Shown here: in pieces, positions 1-5,017 of the stretch
How positions within the stretch are numbered: position 1 is the stretch's first letter
Layout of the letters: each line of letters begins with the position of its first letter
Source: an uncultured Lysobacteraceae bacterium
GTDB taxonomy: Bacteria; Pseudomonadota; Gammaproteobacteria; Xanthomonadales; Rhodanobacteraceae
Reading direction: 5' to 3'
DNA: 5,017 nucleotides
Assembly (NCBI GenBank): GCA_946480705.1
Contig: CAMLLF010000362.1
Location: 1 to 5,017, forward strand
Translations under genes and position numbers: made by a program
The notes under the pieces: model-generated
Seen by the model: only the letters and a program-made list of their open reading frames with translations
What the model was told of the DNA's origin: nothing
Databases searched by the model: none

Positions 1-287
1 CCCAGCGTGCCGACGGCCTGGTCGTCGTAGCTGTCGACGCAGACGCCGGCCGCCGCAGCCAGCGACAGAAACCAGAGCATGTGACAGCTCGCGACCGCGG
101 CGACGAAGGCTTCCTCGGGGTCGACGGCCGACGCATCCGTGAGCGCCGGCGCAACGACGTCCGGCGAAGCCGCCGCCGGCACCTGCGCGCCGCCGTCGAA
201 TTCCCAGCGATGCGCGCGCGAATAACGCTGATCGGTGAAGACCGCGCCGTCGCGCTGCCAGCGGATACGGGCCAGGTGCTCGCTCAT
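1..287 (-). CDS. OsmC-family protein, N-terminal part (cut by left edge)
   Basis: About 95 residues are visible and the C-terminal part lies outside the window. The recognisable core is residues 56-74, where VDPEEAFVAAVASCHMLWFL-like sequence matches the segment around the first conserved cysteine of OsmC/Ohr-type proteins (Cys68, followed by His69). Known members of this superfamily are cytoplasmic dimers that reduce organic or fatty-acid hydroperoxides through a cysteine pair. The second cysteine normally lies further on, so it cannot be checked here and peroxidase activity is inferred. The start ATG (287-285) overlaps the stop of the upstream DUF2721 gene as ATGA, with a purine-rich AAAGA ribosome-binding stretch just before it. 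This implies translational coupling in a leftward operon behind the universal stress protein and DUF2721 genes. The family call is confident. The subgroup (classical OsmC, Ohr or a third clade) is not resolved. Confidence 0.88.
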   Translation of the reverse strand, partial: MSEHLARIRWQRDGAVFTDQRYSRAHRWEFDGGAQVPAAASPDVVAPALTDASAVDPEEAFVAAVASCHMLWFLSLAAAAGVCVDSYDDQAVGTL

Positions 288-748
288 CGTTCTTTCTCTC
301 GCTTCACGGGGAACGGGCCCAGACGCAGATGGATGGTCGCGAGATAGATCTCGCGCAGGAAGATCAGCAGTCCGCCGATCAGGCAGATCAGGCCGAGCAC
401 GAACAGCGCCGCGGCCGGAAGGTTCACGTCGATGCCGTAGAGCGCGCCGGCGAACAGCACGACGATGACGCTCGCAACGAGCAGCGCGCATCCCGTGACG
501 AGACTGATCGACCAGTTCATGAGCCGTGCGCGGCGCGACAGCTTGCGCAGCTCGTCGAGTACGTCGGACTGCCGTTCGGGCGACAGGTGCTCGAGCTTTT
601 CCTCCTGCCGCCGCGCGCGGTCGACGACGCGGGCGAGGCGGCTCGTCAGCACGCTGAGCAGCGCACCGACGCCGGTCAGCAGAAATACCGGAGCAACCGA
701 AAGCTGGATGACATGCGCGATGTCGTCGATGGGGACCGGCTGGGCCAT
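284..748 (-). CDS. DUF2721 family small membrane protein
   Basis: This is a 154-residue protein of unknown function. The N-terminal segment (residues about 10-47), with IAHVIQLSVAPVFLLTGVG followed by LTSRLARVVDRAR, is the hallmark of the DUF2721 family. Three hydrophobic helices are visible at about 14-36, 79-102 and 111-131. A charged loop (about 38-76, rich in Arg, Glu and Lys) separates the first two, and the C-terminus is short and basic (KREKER). It should sit in the inner membrane. The reading frame stays open upstream into the universal stress protein gene. The ATG at 748-746 was chosen because the family homology begins there and because it follows the upstream stop by 11 bp. The ribosome-binding site is weak, so coupling to the upstream gene is likely. 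Its stop overlaps the OsmC start. No biochemical role is known for the family. A stress-related role is inferred only from its neighbours. Confidence 0.9.
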   Translation of the reverse strand: MAQPVPIDDIAHVIQLSVAPVFLLTGVGALLSVLTSRLARVVDRARRQEEKLEHLSPERQSDVLDELRKLSRRARLMNWSISLVTGCALLVASVIVVLFAGALYGIDVNLPAAALFVLGLICLIGGLLIFLREIYLATIHLRLGPFPVKREKER

Positions 749-759
749 GGCAACTCGCT

Positions 760-1587
760 TCAGTGGGCGACGAACAGGGCGCGGTCGGCGTTCTGGAACA
801 GATGCCGCGTGACGCCGCCGACGATGAGTTCGGCGAGACGCGAATGCCCCCAGGCCCCCATGACGACGAGATCGGCGCCGGTTGCGCGTGCGGCGGCCAG
901 CAGTCCGGCGCCGCGATCGTCCGGAGCCGTGAACGGCTGGAACTCCGCAGCAATCGAATGATTGGCGAAGTGACGACGCAGGTCGAACCCGGGCAGATGC
1001 AGCAGCCCGCCGCCGTTCGCGCCGCGCGACTCGCCGTCGAGCACGATGACCGATTCGGCGTGCTTGAGGATAGGCAGCGCGCCGTGCACGGCGCGGATCG
1101 CTTCGCGCGATCCGTTCCAGAGCACGACGACGCGCCGGCCGAGATCGCCGATCTCGGCGCTCTCCGGAATCACGAGCAGCGGTACGCCGGCGGCGAACGC
1201 GCTGCGCGAAACCAGTCCCCAGCCCAGCGGCGCGTCGGGCTGCTGCTGAGGGCGTTCGATGACGATGAGATCGTTCCAGCGCGCTGCATAGGCGATCGCA
1301 TCGAGCGCATCGGACTGGGCGACGAGCCAGTCGCCGCGCGCGCCGCCTGCGGCGAGCCGGTCGCGCCACCAGGCATCGGCGACGCCGGCCTCGCGGAAGT
1401 GGCGGTCGGATTCATGCACGAGCACCGCGACGGTTTCCGGCGACGTGAACGCGGCCGGCGGAATCGGTGCGACATAGAGTCCGTGCAGATGTACATCGAT
1501 ACGGCGGCTCAGGGCCAGTGCGGCGCGCAGCGCCGGCGGGTCGCCGCTGTACTGGCGCAGGTGGACGAGAACGTCGAGCGCACTCAT
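760..1587 (-). CDS. Universal stress protein, tandem UspA domains
   Basis: This 275-residue protein contains two Usp folds, roughly residues 1-140 and 150-275. The C-terminal domain opens with VVLWNGSREAIRAVHGALPIL (from about 153) and ends with the nucleotide-binding loop GAWGHSRLAELIVGG (G244-x2-G247-x9-G257), typical of ATP-binding Usp proteins. The usual Ser/Thr after the last glycine is Gly258 here, a variant I recall from proteobacterial tandem Usp proteins ending in GGVTR. The N-terminal domain has no such loop and is probably structural. Usp proteins are soluble and help cells survive starvation, oxidants or respiratory stress, generally through nucleotide-dependent interactions. The start ATG at 1587-1585 has a good GGAGA ribosome-binding site seven bases upstream. 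It is the first gene of the leftward operon and is divergent from the small secreted protein gene. Confidence 0.92.
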   Translation of the reverse strand: MSALDVLVHLRQYSGDPPALRAALALSRRIDVHLHGLYVAPIPPAAFTSPETVAVLVHESDRHFREAGVADAWWRDRLAAGGARGDWLVAQSDALDAIAYAARWNDLIVIERPQQQPDAPLGWGLVSRSAFAAGVPLLVIPESAEIGDLGRRVVVLWNGSREAIRAVHGALPILKHAESVIVLDGESRGANGGGLLHLPGFDLRRHFANHSIAAEFQPFTAPDDRGAGLLAAARATGADLVVMGAWGHSRLAELIVGGVTRHLFQNADRALFVAH

Positions 1588-1594
1588 GACGCGA

Positions 1595-1599
1595 TCTCC
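1595..1599 (-). promoter_or_regulatory. Ribosome-binding site of the universal stress protein gene
   Basis: GGAGA on the minus strand, seven bases before the ATG at 1587. It fixes that ATG as the start and is the strongest ribosome-binding site in the leftward operon. Confidence 0.7.
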
Positions 1600-1716
1600 G
1601 CAGCGCAGTTGGCCTAAGCTTAACAGGCGTGCTCCGACTTGTTATGGCGCACAGCGCTTCGTCATCGCGGCTTGACGCGATCCGGGCGCATCATTTCGTC
1701 CTGTTCATCACGGCAT

Positions 1717-1722
1717 GGAGGT
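1717..1722 (+). promoter_or_regulatory. Ribosome-binding site of the small secreted protein gene
   Basis: A full GGAGGT lies five bases before the ATG at 1728. It decides the start: the frame is open back to an ATG at 1629, but the extra 33 residues would bury a clear signal peptide. Confidence 0.8.
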
Positions 1723-1727
1723 GGCTC

Positions 1728-2156
1728 ATGAAAAAGACCGCAGGCATTCTGGTGGCGGCGCTGCTGCTGGCCGGCGCGCAAAGCGCATCGGCGGCGATCG
1801 ACTGCGAGATGGACTTCAGCATGTCCGGCTGGTCCGCGTTCTACAAGACCGCGAGCGGCAGCGGCACGATCCACTGCAACAACGGCCAGTCGCTCAAGGT
1901 GAAGATCCGCACGAAGGGCGGCGGCATCACGTTCGGCAAGCAGCGCATCGACAACGGCCGCGGCAAGTTCTCGGAAGTCCATGACATCCGCGACCTGCTC
2001 GGCACTTATGCGACCGGCGGCGCGCACGCGGGCGCAGTCAAGTCTTCCGGCGCCAGCGTCGTGACCAAGGGCGATGTCTCGCTCGCCCTGGCCGGCACCG
2101 GCGAAGGCATCAACCTCGGCATCGACTTCGGCAAGTTCGTCATCAGCACGCGCTGA
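1728..2156 (+). CDS. Small secreted or periplasmic glycine-rich protein, unrecognised family
   Basis: The protein has 142 residues. Its N-terminus is a textbook Sec signal peptide: Lys2-Lys3, a hydrophobic core at about 5-17, then ASA|A with predicted cleavage after Ala22. The mature protein is about 120 residues, so it should be periplasmic or exported. It has two cysteines (Cys26, Cys50) that could form a disulfide, and many glycines in short alternating patterns. The pattern ends with GTGEGINLGIDFGKFVIS, which suggests beta-strands. I do not recognise the family. The overall layout (signal peptide, early cysteines, GTY motif near residue 92, Gly-rich strands at the C-terminus) loosely recalls DUF992 proteins, but this is weak. 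No catalytic motif is visible. It is transcribed alone, divergent from the stress operon, and a strong hairpin follows 37 bp after its stop. The strong ribosome-binding site suggests good expression. Confidence 0.85.
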   Translation: MKKTAGILVAALLLAGAQSASAAIDCEMDFSMSGWSAFYKTASGSGTIHCNNGQSLKVKIRTKGGGITFGKQRIDNGRGKFSEVHDIRDLLGTYATGGAHAGAVKSSGASVVTKGDVSLALAGTGEGINLGIDFGKFVISTR

Positions 2157-2193
2157 CCGGATTTCCGACCACAAGTAGTGTTTTATCATTTGC

Positions 2194-2222
2194 ACGACGC
2201 CGCGCCGCCGGCGCGGTGTCGT
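2194..2222 (+). terminator. Strong hairpin, probable terminator of the secreted protein gene
   Basis: A 13-bp stem (2194-2206 with 2210-2222) with one G-U pair (2199/2217) and a 3-base GCC loop. It is followed only by GTCGTTT-type sequence with a short T run at 2225-2227 of the kind TTT, so the U-tract is weak. It lies between the stop at 2156 and the next gene, both rightward, which fits a terminator insulating the signalling operon. The stem is seen directly. Termination activity is inferred. An AT-rich TATCAT just before it (2184-2189) resembles a -10 box but has no good -35, so a role as an RNA leader structure cannot be excluded. Confidence 0.55.
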
Positions 2223-2290
2223 CGTTTCCGGCTTTCGTGAACGCGCGCACGCGGGCTCGCTGCGCCATCCGCGCGTCATCGGAGTGACGC

Positions 2291-2401
2291 ATGCGTTCGC
2301 TACGCTGGACGCAGTGCCGCTTTCGCGGCTCGCGACGTCCAGCTCATGAACCTGCCTTCACCGACCACGACGCCCGGCGAACCGGCGCGCGGCGGCGATA
2401 A
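2291..2401 (+). other. Possible 36-residue upstream reading frame overlapping the kinase start
   Basis: ATG at 2291 is preceded by GGAG (2281-2284) at a good six-base distance, a better ribosome-binding site than that of the kinase itself. The frame runs 36 codons to TAA at 2399-2401, passing through the kinase start codon (2346) in a different frame. The peptide is arginine-rich with no recognisable domain, as expected of a non-coding frame in GC-rich DNA, so it may not be a real gene. If translated, ribosomes would melt the hairpin at 2304-2343 that lies against the kinase start. Confidence 0.25.
2304..2343 (+). repeat. Nested inverted repeat directly before the kinase start codon
   Basis: A perfect 8-bp outer stem, GCTGGACG (2304-2311) with CGTCCAGC (2336-2343), encloses a 5-bp inner stem, GCCGC (2316-2320) with GCGGC (2325-2329), around a TTTC loop. 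The 3' arm ends two bases before the kinase ATG at 2346 and occupies the place where a ribosome-binding site should be. No Shine-Dalgarno sequence is visible there. It could be an RNA hairpin limiting kinase translation or a DNA operator. The pairing is seen and the function is inferred. Confidence 0.5.
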
Positions 2402-3677
2402 TGCGCTCGCCGCCCTGGTGATTCCCGTGACGCCGCTGACGACGCGCTGCAGCGTCAGCGAAGCCGGCGAGCGTTTCCTCGATCCGACGTGCGCCGCGCT
2501 GCTGTCGCTGCCCGTCGTCGAAGCCGGCCGCGTACTGGGCTGCATCACGCGACACGAACTCATGCTCCGCGTCTACATGCAGCCTTACGGCCGCGAACTC
2601 CACGGACGCCGGCCCGTGACGACGCTGATGGACGCGCAGCCGCTGCGCCTGCCGATCGACAGCAGCATCGAAGCCGCCGGCCAGTTGATCGGCCGGCAGC
2701 TGCGGCGCCCGATCACCGAGGACTTCGTCGTGCTCGACGCCGACGGAAAATACGCCGGCATGGGCATCGTGCTCGACGTGCTGCGCGCGCTCGAGGTCAA
2801 GGTCGACGACCACGCACGCGAGCTCGAAGGCGCCTATCGCCGGCTCAAGGCCTCGCAGCACCGGCTCGTGCAGTCGGAAAAACTCGCGACGCTCGGCCAG
2901 CTCGTCGCCGGCCTCGCCCACGAAATCAACACGCCGCTCGGCTACGTGCAGAACAACCTCGGCATGACGCGCGACCTGCTGCCGGCCGCCGCGGAATTCG
3001 TTGTGGCGGCCGACGCGCTGCTCGCGGCCACGCCGGAAGATGACTGGCAGCAGCGCGCCGAGCGGCTCGACGCAGCCCGCGCCGCCTTCGATCCGTCGCT
3101 GTTCGGCGACCTGTCGACGCTGCTCGACGACGCGCTGCACGGCGTGCGCCAGATCGGCGATCTCGTCGGCAACCTCAAGGATTTTTCGCGCGTCGACGCC
3201 GCGCATACCGACGGCGTCGATCTCCACGGCCTCATCGATGCGGCCCTGCGCATCGCCGGCCACATCGTGAAGCGGCGCAACGTGCAGGTGCAGTGCCGCT
3301 ACGGCGAGGTGCCGCCGCTGCGCTGCGCGCCGGCGCAGATCAACCAGGTGCTGCTGAACCTCATCAGCAACGCGGCGCAGGCGATCGACCATGACAACGG
3401 GCTCATCGTCATCCGCACGCAGATGCTCGGCGGGCATGCGCTCGTCGCCGTGCAGGACAACGGCCGCGGCATTCCACCCGAAGTGCTGCCGCGCATCTTC
3501 GAGCCGTTCTTCACCACCAAGCCGGTCGGGCAGGGCACCGGGCTCGGACTCTCGATCTGCCAGCAGATCGTCCAGGCACACGGCGGGCGGATCGCGGCAA
3601 CGTCGGCGACGCCGACCGGCACGCGCTTCGTCATTGCGCTGCCGCTGCCCGGCGCTGCCGCGACGGTGAAAGCATGA
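2346..3677 (+). CDS. Soluble sensor histidine kinase with N-terminal CBS pair
   Basis: 443 residues with no signal peptide or membrane segment, so cytoplasmic. Residues about 25-148 form a CBS pair (PVVEAGRVLGCITRHELM, then PVTTLMDAQPLRL and FVVLDADGKYAGMGI), a module that usually binds AMP, ATP or S-adenosyl ligands. A helical linker (about 150-180) leads to the dimerisation domain with the H box LVAGLAHEINTPLGY, phosphoacceptor His192. The stretch 205-262 before NLKDFSR is the long two-helix extension seen in some HPK4-like kinases. The ATPase domain is complete: N box NLISNAAQAI (Asn342), G1 DNGRGI (371-376), F box EPFFTTK (386-392) and G2 GQGTGLGLS (395-403). It should autophosphorylate and pass phosphate to the response regulator encoded next, whose ATG overlaps its stop (ATGA). 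The ATG at 2346 is the only ATG, GTG or TTG start available upstream of the CBS region. The ligand is unknown. Confidence 0.93.
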   Translation: MNLPSPTTTPGEPARGGDNALAALVIPVTPLTTRCSVSEAGERFLDPTCAALLSLPVVEAGRVLGCITRHELMLRVYMQPYGRELHGRRPVTTLMDAQPLRLPIDSSIEAAGQLIGRQLRRPITEDFVVLDADGKYAGMGIVLDVLRALEVKVDDHARELEGAYRRLKASQHRLVQSEKLATLGQLVAGLAHEINTPLGYVQNNLGMTRDLLPAAAEFVVAADALLAATPEDDWQQRAERLDAARAAFDPSLFGDLSTLLDDALHGVRQIGDLVGNLKDFSRVDAAHTDGVDLHGLIDAALRIAGHIVKRRNVQVQCRYGEVPPLRCAPAQINQVLLNLISNAAQAIDHDNGLIVIRTQMLGGHALVAVQDNGRGIPPEVLPRIFEPFFTTKPVGQGTGLGLSICQQIVQAHGGRIAATSATPTGTRFVIALPLPGAAATVKA

Positions 3678-4597
3678 ACGCCGACAAGCCCTGTGTCGTC
3701 CTCATCGACGACGAGGAACGCATCCTGCGCTCGCTGTCGCTGCTGCTGCGCAGCCGCTACGACGTGCTCGCGACGACCGACCCGGTGCAGGTGCTGAACT
3801 GGGTGCGCTCGCGGCCCGTGCACGTCGTCGTCAGCGACCAGCGCATGCCGACGATCGGCGGCGTCGACCTGCTGCGCCAGATCCGCGACCACTCGCCGCG
3901 AAGCATGCGTCTGCTGCTGACCGGCTATGCCGATCTCGCCGCGGTCGAAGCCGCCGTCAACGACGGCGAGATCTTCCGCTTCCTCGAAAAACCCTGGGAC
4001 GCGGTGCGGCTGCAGGAAACCATTGCAACGGCCGCGCGCATCGCGCTCGACGAATTCGCGCGACTGGCTCCGGCGGCTCCGGCGGCTCCGGCGGTCTCGC
4101 GCGAACCCGCGCCGGCCGTCCTCGTGCTCGACGAAGATCCGCTGACCGTCACGGCCGTGCGCGAACTGCTGCCGTCGTCCAGTCTCGTCGTGCCCGCGAC
4201 CACGGTCGAAGCCGCGCTTGCGCGCATCGAGGCGCAGGAATATGCCGTGATCCTCGCGGAACTCCGGCACAGCAGCGACGACGTCATCGGCGCGCTGAAA
4301 CTTTTGAAGCAGGCGAGTCCGCGCACGCTCGCGATCGCGTGCTCGTCGCTGCGCGACGGACGTCTGCTCATCGATCTGATCAACCAGGGCCAGTTGTTCC
4401 GCTTCCTGCCCAAGCCGCTCGTGCGCGAACTGCTGCGCCGCGCGCTGCAGGCTGCGATGGAGCGCCACCGCGAACTGCGGCACGAGCCGCAGCGCCTGCG
4501 CCGTCATGCCGTCGAAGCGCCGCGCGAGGTCAGCCTGTCGAGCCGCGTGCTCGACTACCTCCGACGGATACGCGATCAGGCACGCATCGGGGCGTAA
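3674..4597 (+). CDS. Response regulator with two receiver domains, second one phosphomimetic
   Basis: 307 residues. Receiver 1 (about 7-122) has the full active site: Asp12, Asp13, phosphoacceptor Asp55 (SDQRMP), Thr83 (LLTGYAD) and Lys106 (FRFLEKPW). An Ala-Pro linker (132-147) joins receiver 2 (about 148-263), which aligns to receiver 1 without gaps at an offset of 141: Asp153/Glu154, Ser224 and Lys247 (FRFLPKP) match, but the acceptor position is Glu196. Glu at this site often mimics phosphorylation, so receiver 2 is probably locked or binds partners constitutively. The tail (264-307) is basic and probably helical, with no helix-turn-helix, GGDEF, HD-GYP or other output domain recognised. 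Receiver 1 most resembles regulators with the AVNDGEIFRFLEKPW signature, often linked to HD-GYP or other enzymatic outputs. It overlaps the kinase gene by 4 bp and is surely its partner. It may act by protein contact or as a phosphorelay intermediate. Confidence 0.92.
   Translation: MNADKPCVVLIDDEERILRSLSLLLRSRYDVLATTDPVQVLNWVRSRPVHVVVSDQRMPTIGGVDLLRQIRDHSPRSMRLLLTGYADLAAVEAAVNDGEIFRFLEKPWDAVRLQETIATAARIALDEFARLAPAAPAAPAVSREPAPAVLVLDEDPLTVTAVRELLPSSSLVVPATTVEAALARIEAQEYAVILAELRHSSDDVIGALKLLKQASPRTLAIACSSLRDGRLLIDLINQGQLFRFLPKPLVRELLRRALQAAMERHRELRHEPQRLRRHAVEAPREVSLSSRVLDYLRRIRDQARIGA
4066..4092 (+). repeat. Three perfect tandem copies of a 9-bp unit in the receiver linker
   Basis: GGCTCCGGC occurs three times in a row at 4066-4074, 4075-4083 and 4084-4092, encoding an Ala-Pro-Ala repeat between the two receiver domains. 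Being a multiple of three, copy-number change by replication slippage would keep the frame and only lengthen or shorten the linker. Confidence 0.85.
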
Positions 4598-4611
4598 TGC
4601 CGCGCCGTCGC

Positions 4612-4647
4612 GACGAAGCGGCTCAAACGCCCGTTTGGACTTTCGTC
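4612..4647. repeat. Two-tier inverted repeat between the regulator and hemolysin III genes
   Basis: An inner dyad, CAAACG (4624-4629) and CGTTTG (4632-4637), separated by CC, lies inside an outer pairing of GACGAAG (4612-4618) with TTTCGTC (4641-4647), one G-U pair. As RNA it could be a weak terminator for the signalling operon, but no T-run follows. As DNA the inner dyad could be an operator, since it overlaps a candidate -35 element. Neither role is proven. Confidence 0.35.
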
Positions 4648-4663
4648 TTCGCTGCGCTAGATT
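4635..4663 (+). promoter_or_regulatory. Candidate sigma-70-type promoter for the hemolysin III gene
   Basis: TTGGAC (4635-4640) and TAGATT (4658-4663) are separated by exactly 17 bp and lie 36 bp before the ATG at 4699. Both boxes are imperfect, and GC-rich genomes yield such matches by chance. The correct spacing and the 101-bp gap make a separate promoter plausible. Confidence 0.3.
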
Positions 4664-4698
4664 TCCGCAGTCCGCTAGCGCTTCCCGAGTGCGCCGCC

Positions 4699-5017
4699 AT
4701 GGCGAATCACGCCGTTCGATATCCGCTGCTCGAAGAAATCATTTCCAGCGCCATCCACGGCGTCGGCATCGTGCTCAGCATCGCCGGACTTGCCGTGCTC
4801 GTGGCGTTCGCCGCGCTCGTCGGCAACGCCTGGCACGTGACCAGCGTCGCCGTGTTCGGCGCGACGCTCGTGCTGCTGTACACGGCGTCCACGCTGTATC
4901 ACGGCATTCCGAACGAAGTCGCCAAGCCGACATTGCGCGTGCTCGATCACATCGCGATCTATCTGCTGATCGCCGGCACGTATACGCCGTACACATTGAT
5001 AAGTCTGCACGGCGCCT
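4699..5017 (+). CDS. Hemolysin III / TrhA (PAQR-type) membrane protein, N-terminal half (cut by right edge)
   Basis: 106 residues are visible, about half of the usual 205-220. Family motifs appear in order: EEIISSAIHGVG (12-23), LLYTASTLYH (59-68) and LDHIAIYLLIAGTYTPY (82-98). Hydrophobic helices lie at about 21-42, 46-65 and 82-103. The family belongs to the seven-helix PAQR superfamily. Some bacterial members bind a metal through conserved His and Asp residues, of which His68 and Asp83 are likely examples here, while the later HxxxH lies beyond the window. Known TrhA-type proteins affect membrane energetics or lipid homeostasis, and the hemolysin name comes from early heterologous work and need not reflect toxicity. 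ATG 4699 is the only ATG near the homology start, with a weak GAG at 4687-4689. The 101-bp gap suggests its own promoter rather than membership of the signalling operon. Confidence 0.9.
   Translation, partial: MANHAVRYPLLEEIISSAIHGVGIVLSIAGLAVLVAFAALVGNAWHVTSVAVFGATLVLLYTASTLYHGIPNEVAKPTLRVLDHIAIYLLIAGTYTPYTLISLHGA

Larger units (their letters stand above)
1588..1727. promoter_or_regulatory. Divergent intergenic region between the stress operon and the secreted protein gene
   Basis: These 140 bp must carry, or lie close to, promoters for both directions. On the plus strand there is a TTGACG at 1672-1677 that resembles a sigma-70 -35 element, but I see no convincing -10 at 16-18 bp spacing. 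A perfect 8-bp palindrome, TAAGCTTA, lies at 1615-1622, flanked by GCC and by AGGC three bases away. It sits in an AT-richer patch close to the stress operon start. No leftward promoter could be assigned with confidence. The promoter location is inference from gene orientation. Confidence 0.4.

Noticed and set aside
284..1369. Leftward frame of 361 codons extending the DUF2721 frame into the universal stress protein gene
   Set aside because: Residues before the ATG at 748 are arginine-rich, out-of-frame sequence of the universal stress protein gene. DUF2721 homology starts at 748.
763..1617. Rightward 284-codon frame antisense to the universal stress protein gene
   Set aside because: Low-complexity shadow frame of high-GC coding DNA. 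The opposite strand has clear two-domain Usp motifs and a ribosome-binding site.
1629..1727. Upstream ATG adding 33 residues to the secreted protein
   Set aside because: It would place a clear signal peptide internally. ATG 1728 has a full GGAGGT at the right distance.
2184..2189. TATCAT as a promoter -10 for the kinase operon
   Set aside because: It is a good -10 match, but no reasonable -35 lies 16-18 bp upstream and the following strong hairpin looks like a terminator, so it is not listed as a promoter.
2358..3581. Leftward 407-codon frame antisense to the histidine kinase
   Set aside because: The composition is His-, Asp-, Arg- and Glu-rich with no domain, and it mirrors the codon bias of the kinase, whose motifs are unambiguous.
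3299..4507. Leftward 402-codon frame antisense to the kinase and regulator genes
   Set aside because: It spans two genuine genes on the other strand, has no recognisable motif or ribosome-binding site, and is an expected shadow at this G+C content.
4675..5010. Leftward 111-codon frame opposite the hemolysin III gene
   Set aside because: Shadow of a gene whose plus-strand translation carries all the expected N-terminal family motifs.

Overview
The window is G+C-rich chromosomal DNA (about two-thirds G+C by eye) with tightly packed genes and long spurious antisense frames, as expected from high-GC codon use. The gene families (a DUF2721 membrane protein, a tandem-domain universal stress protein, an OsmC-like protein, a hemolysin III-type membrane protein and HPK4-like two-component signalling) suggest a Gram-negative proteobacterium, most likely beta or gamma. 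The sequence alone does not support a genus. No tRNA, rRNA, CRISPR array or insertion sequence was seen, and nothing suggests a recently acquired island.

Layout: positions 1-1587 hold a leftward three-gene cluster, in transcription order a tandem universal stress protein (760-1587), a DUF2721 three-helix membrane protein (284-748) and an OsmC-family protein cut by the left edge (1-287). The first two are 11 bp apart and the last two share a 4-bp ATGA overlap, so this reads as one stress-response operon. A 140-bp divergent intergenic region separates it from a rightward gene for a small unrecognised secreted protein (1728-2156), which is followed by a strong hairpin (2194-2222).

Positions 2346-4597 hold a two-gene signalling operon: a soluble histidine kinase with an N-terminal CBS pair, and a response regulator made of two receiver domains with no recognisable output domain. 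They are joined by a 4-bp ATGA overlap. The first receiver keeps the full phosphorylation site. The second has Glu where the phosphorylatable Asp should be. The kinase start codon lies directly behind a hairpin and inside a short, better-initiated reading frame, which could mean translational control. A hemolysin III/TrhA-type membrane protein gene (4699 onward) begins after a 101-bp gap and runs off the right edge.

Taken together, the neighbourhood looks like stress and energy-state sensing. CBS pairs usually bind adenine nucleotides, and Usp proteins often bind ATP. The CBS kinase with its double-receiver partner is the most unusual part of the window. A functional link to the Usp-DUF2721-OsmC operon is inference from proximity only.
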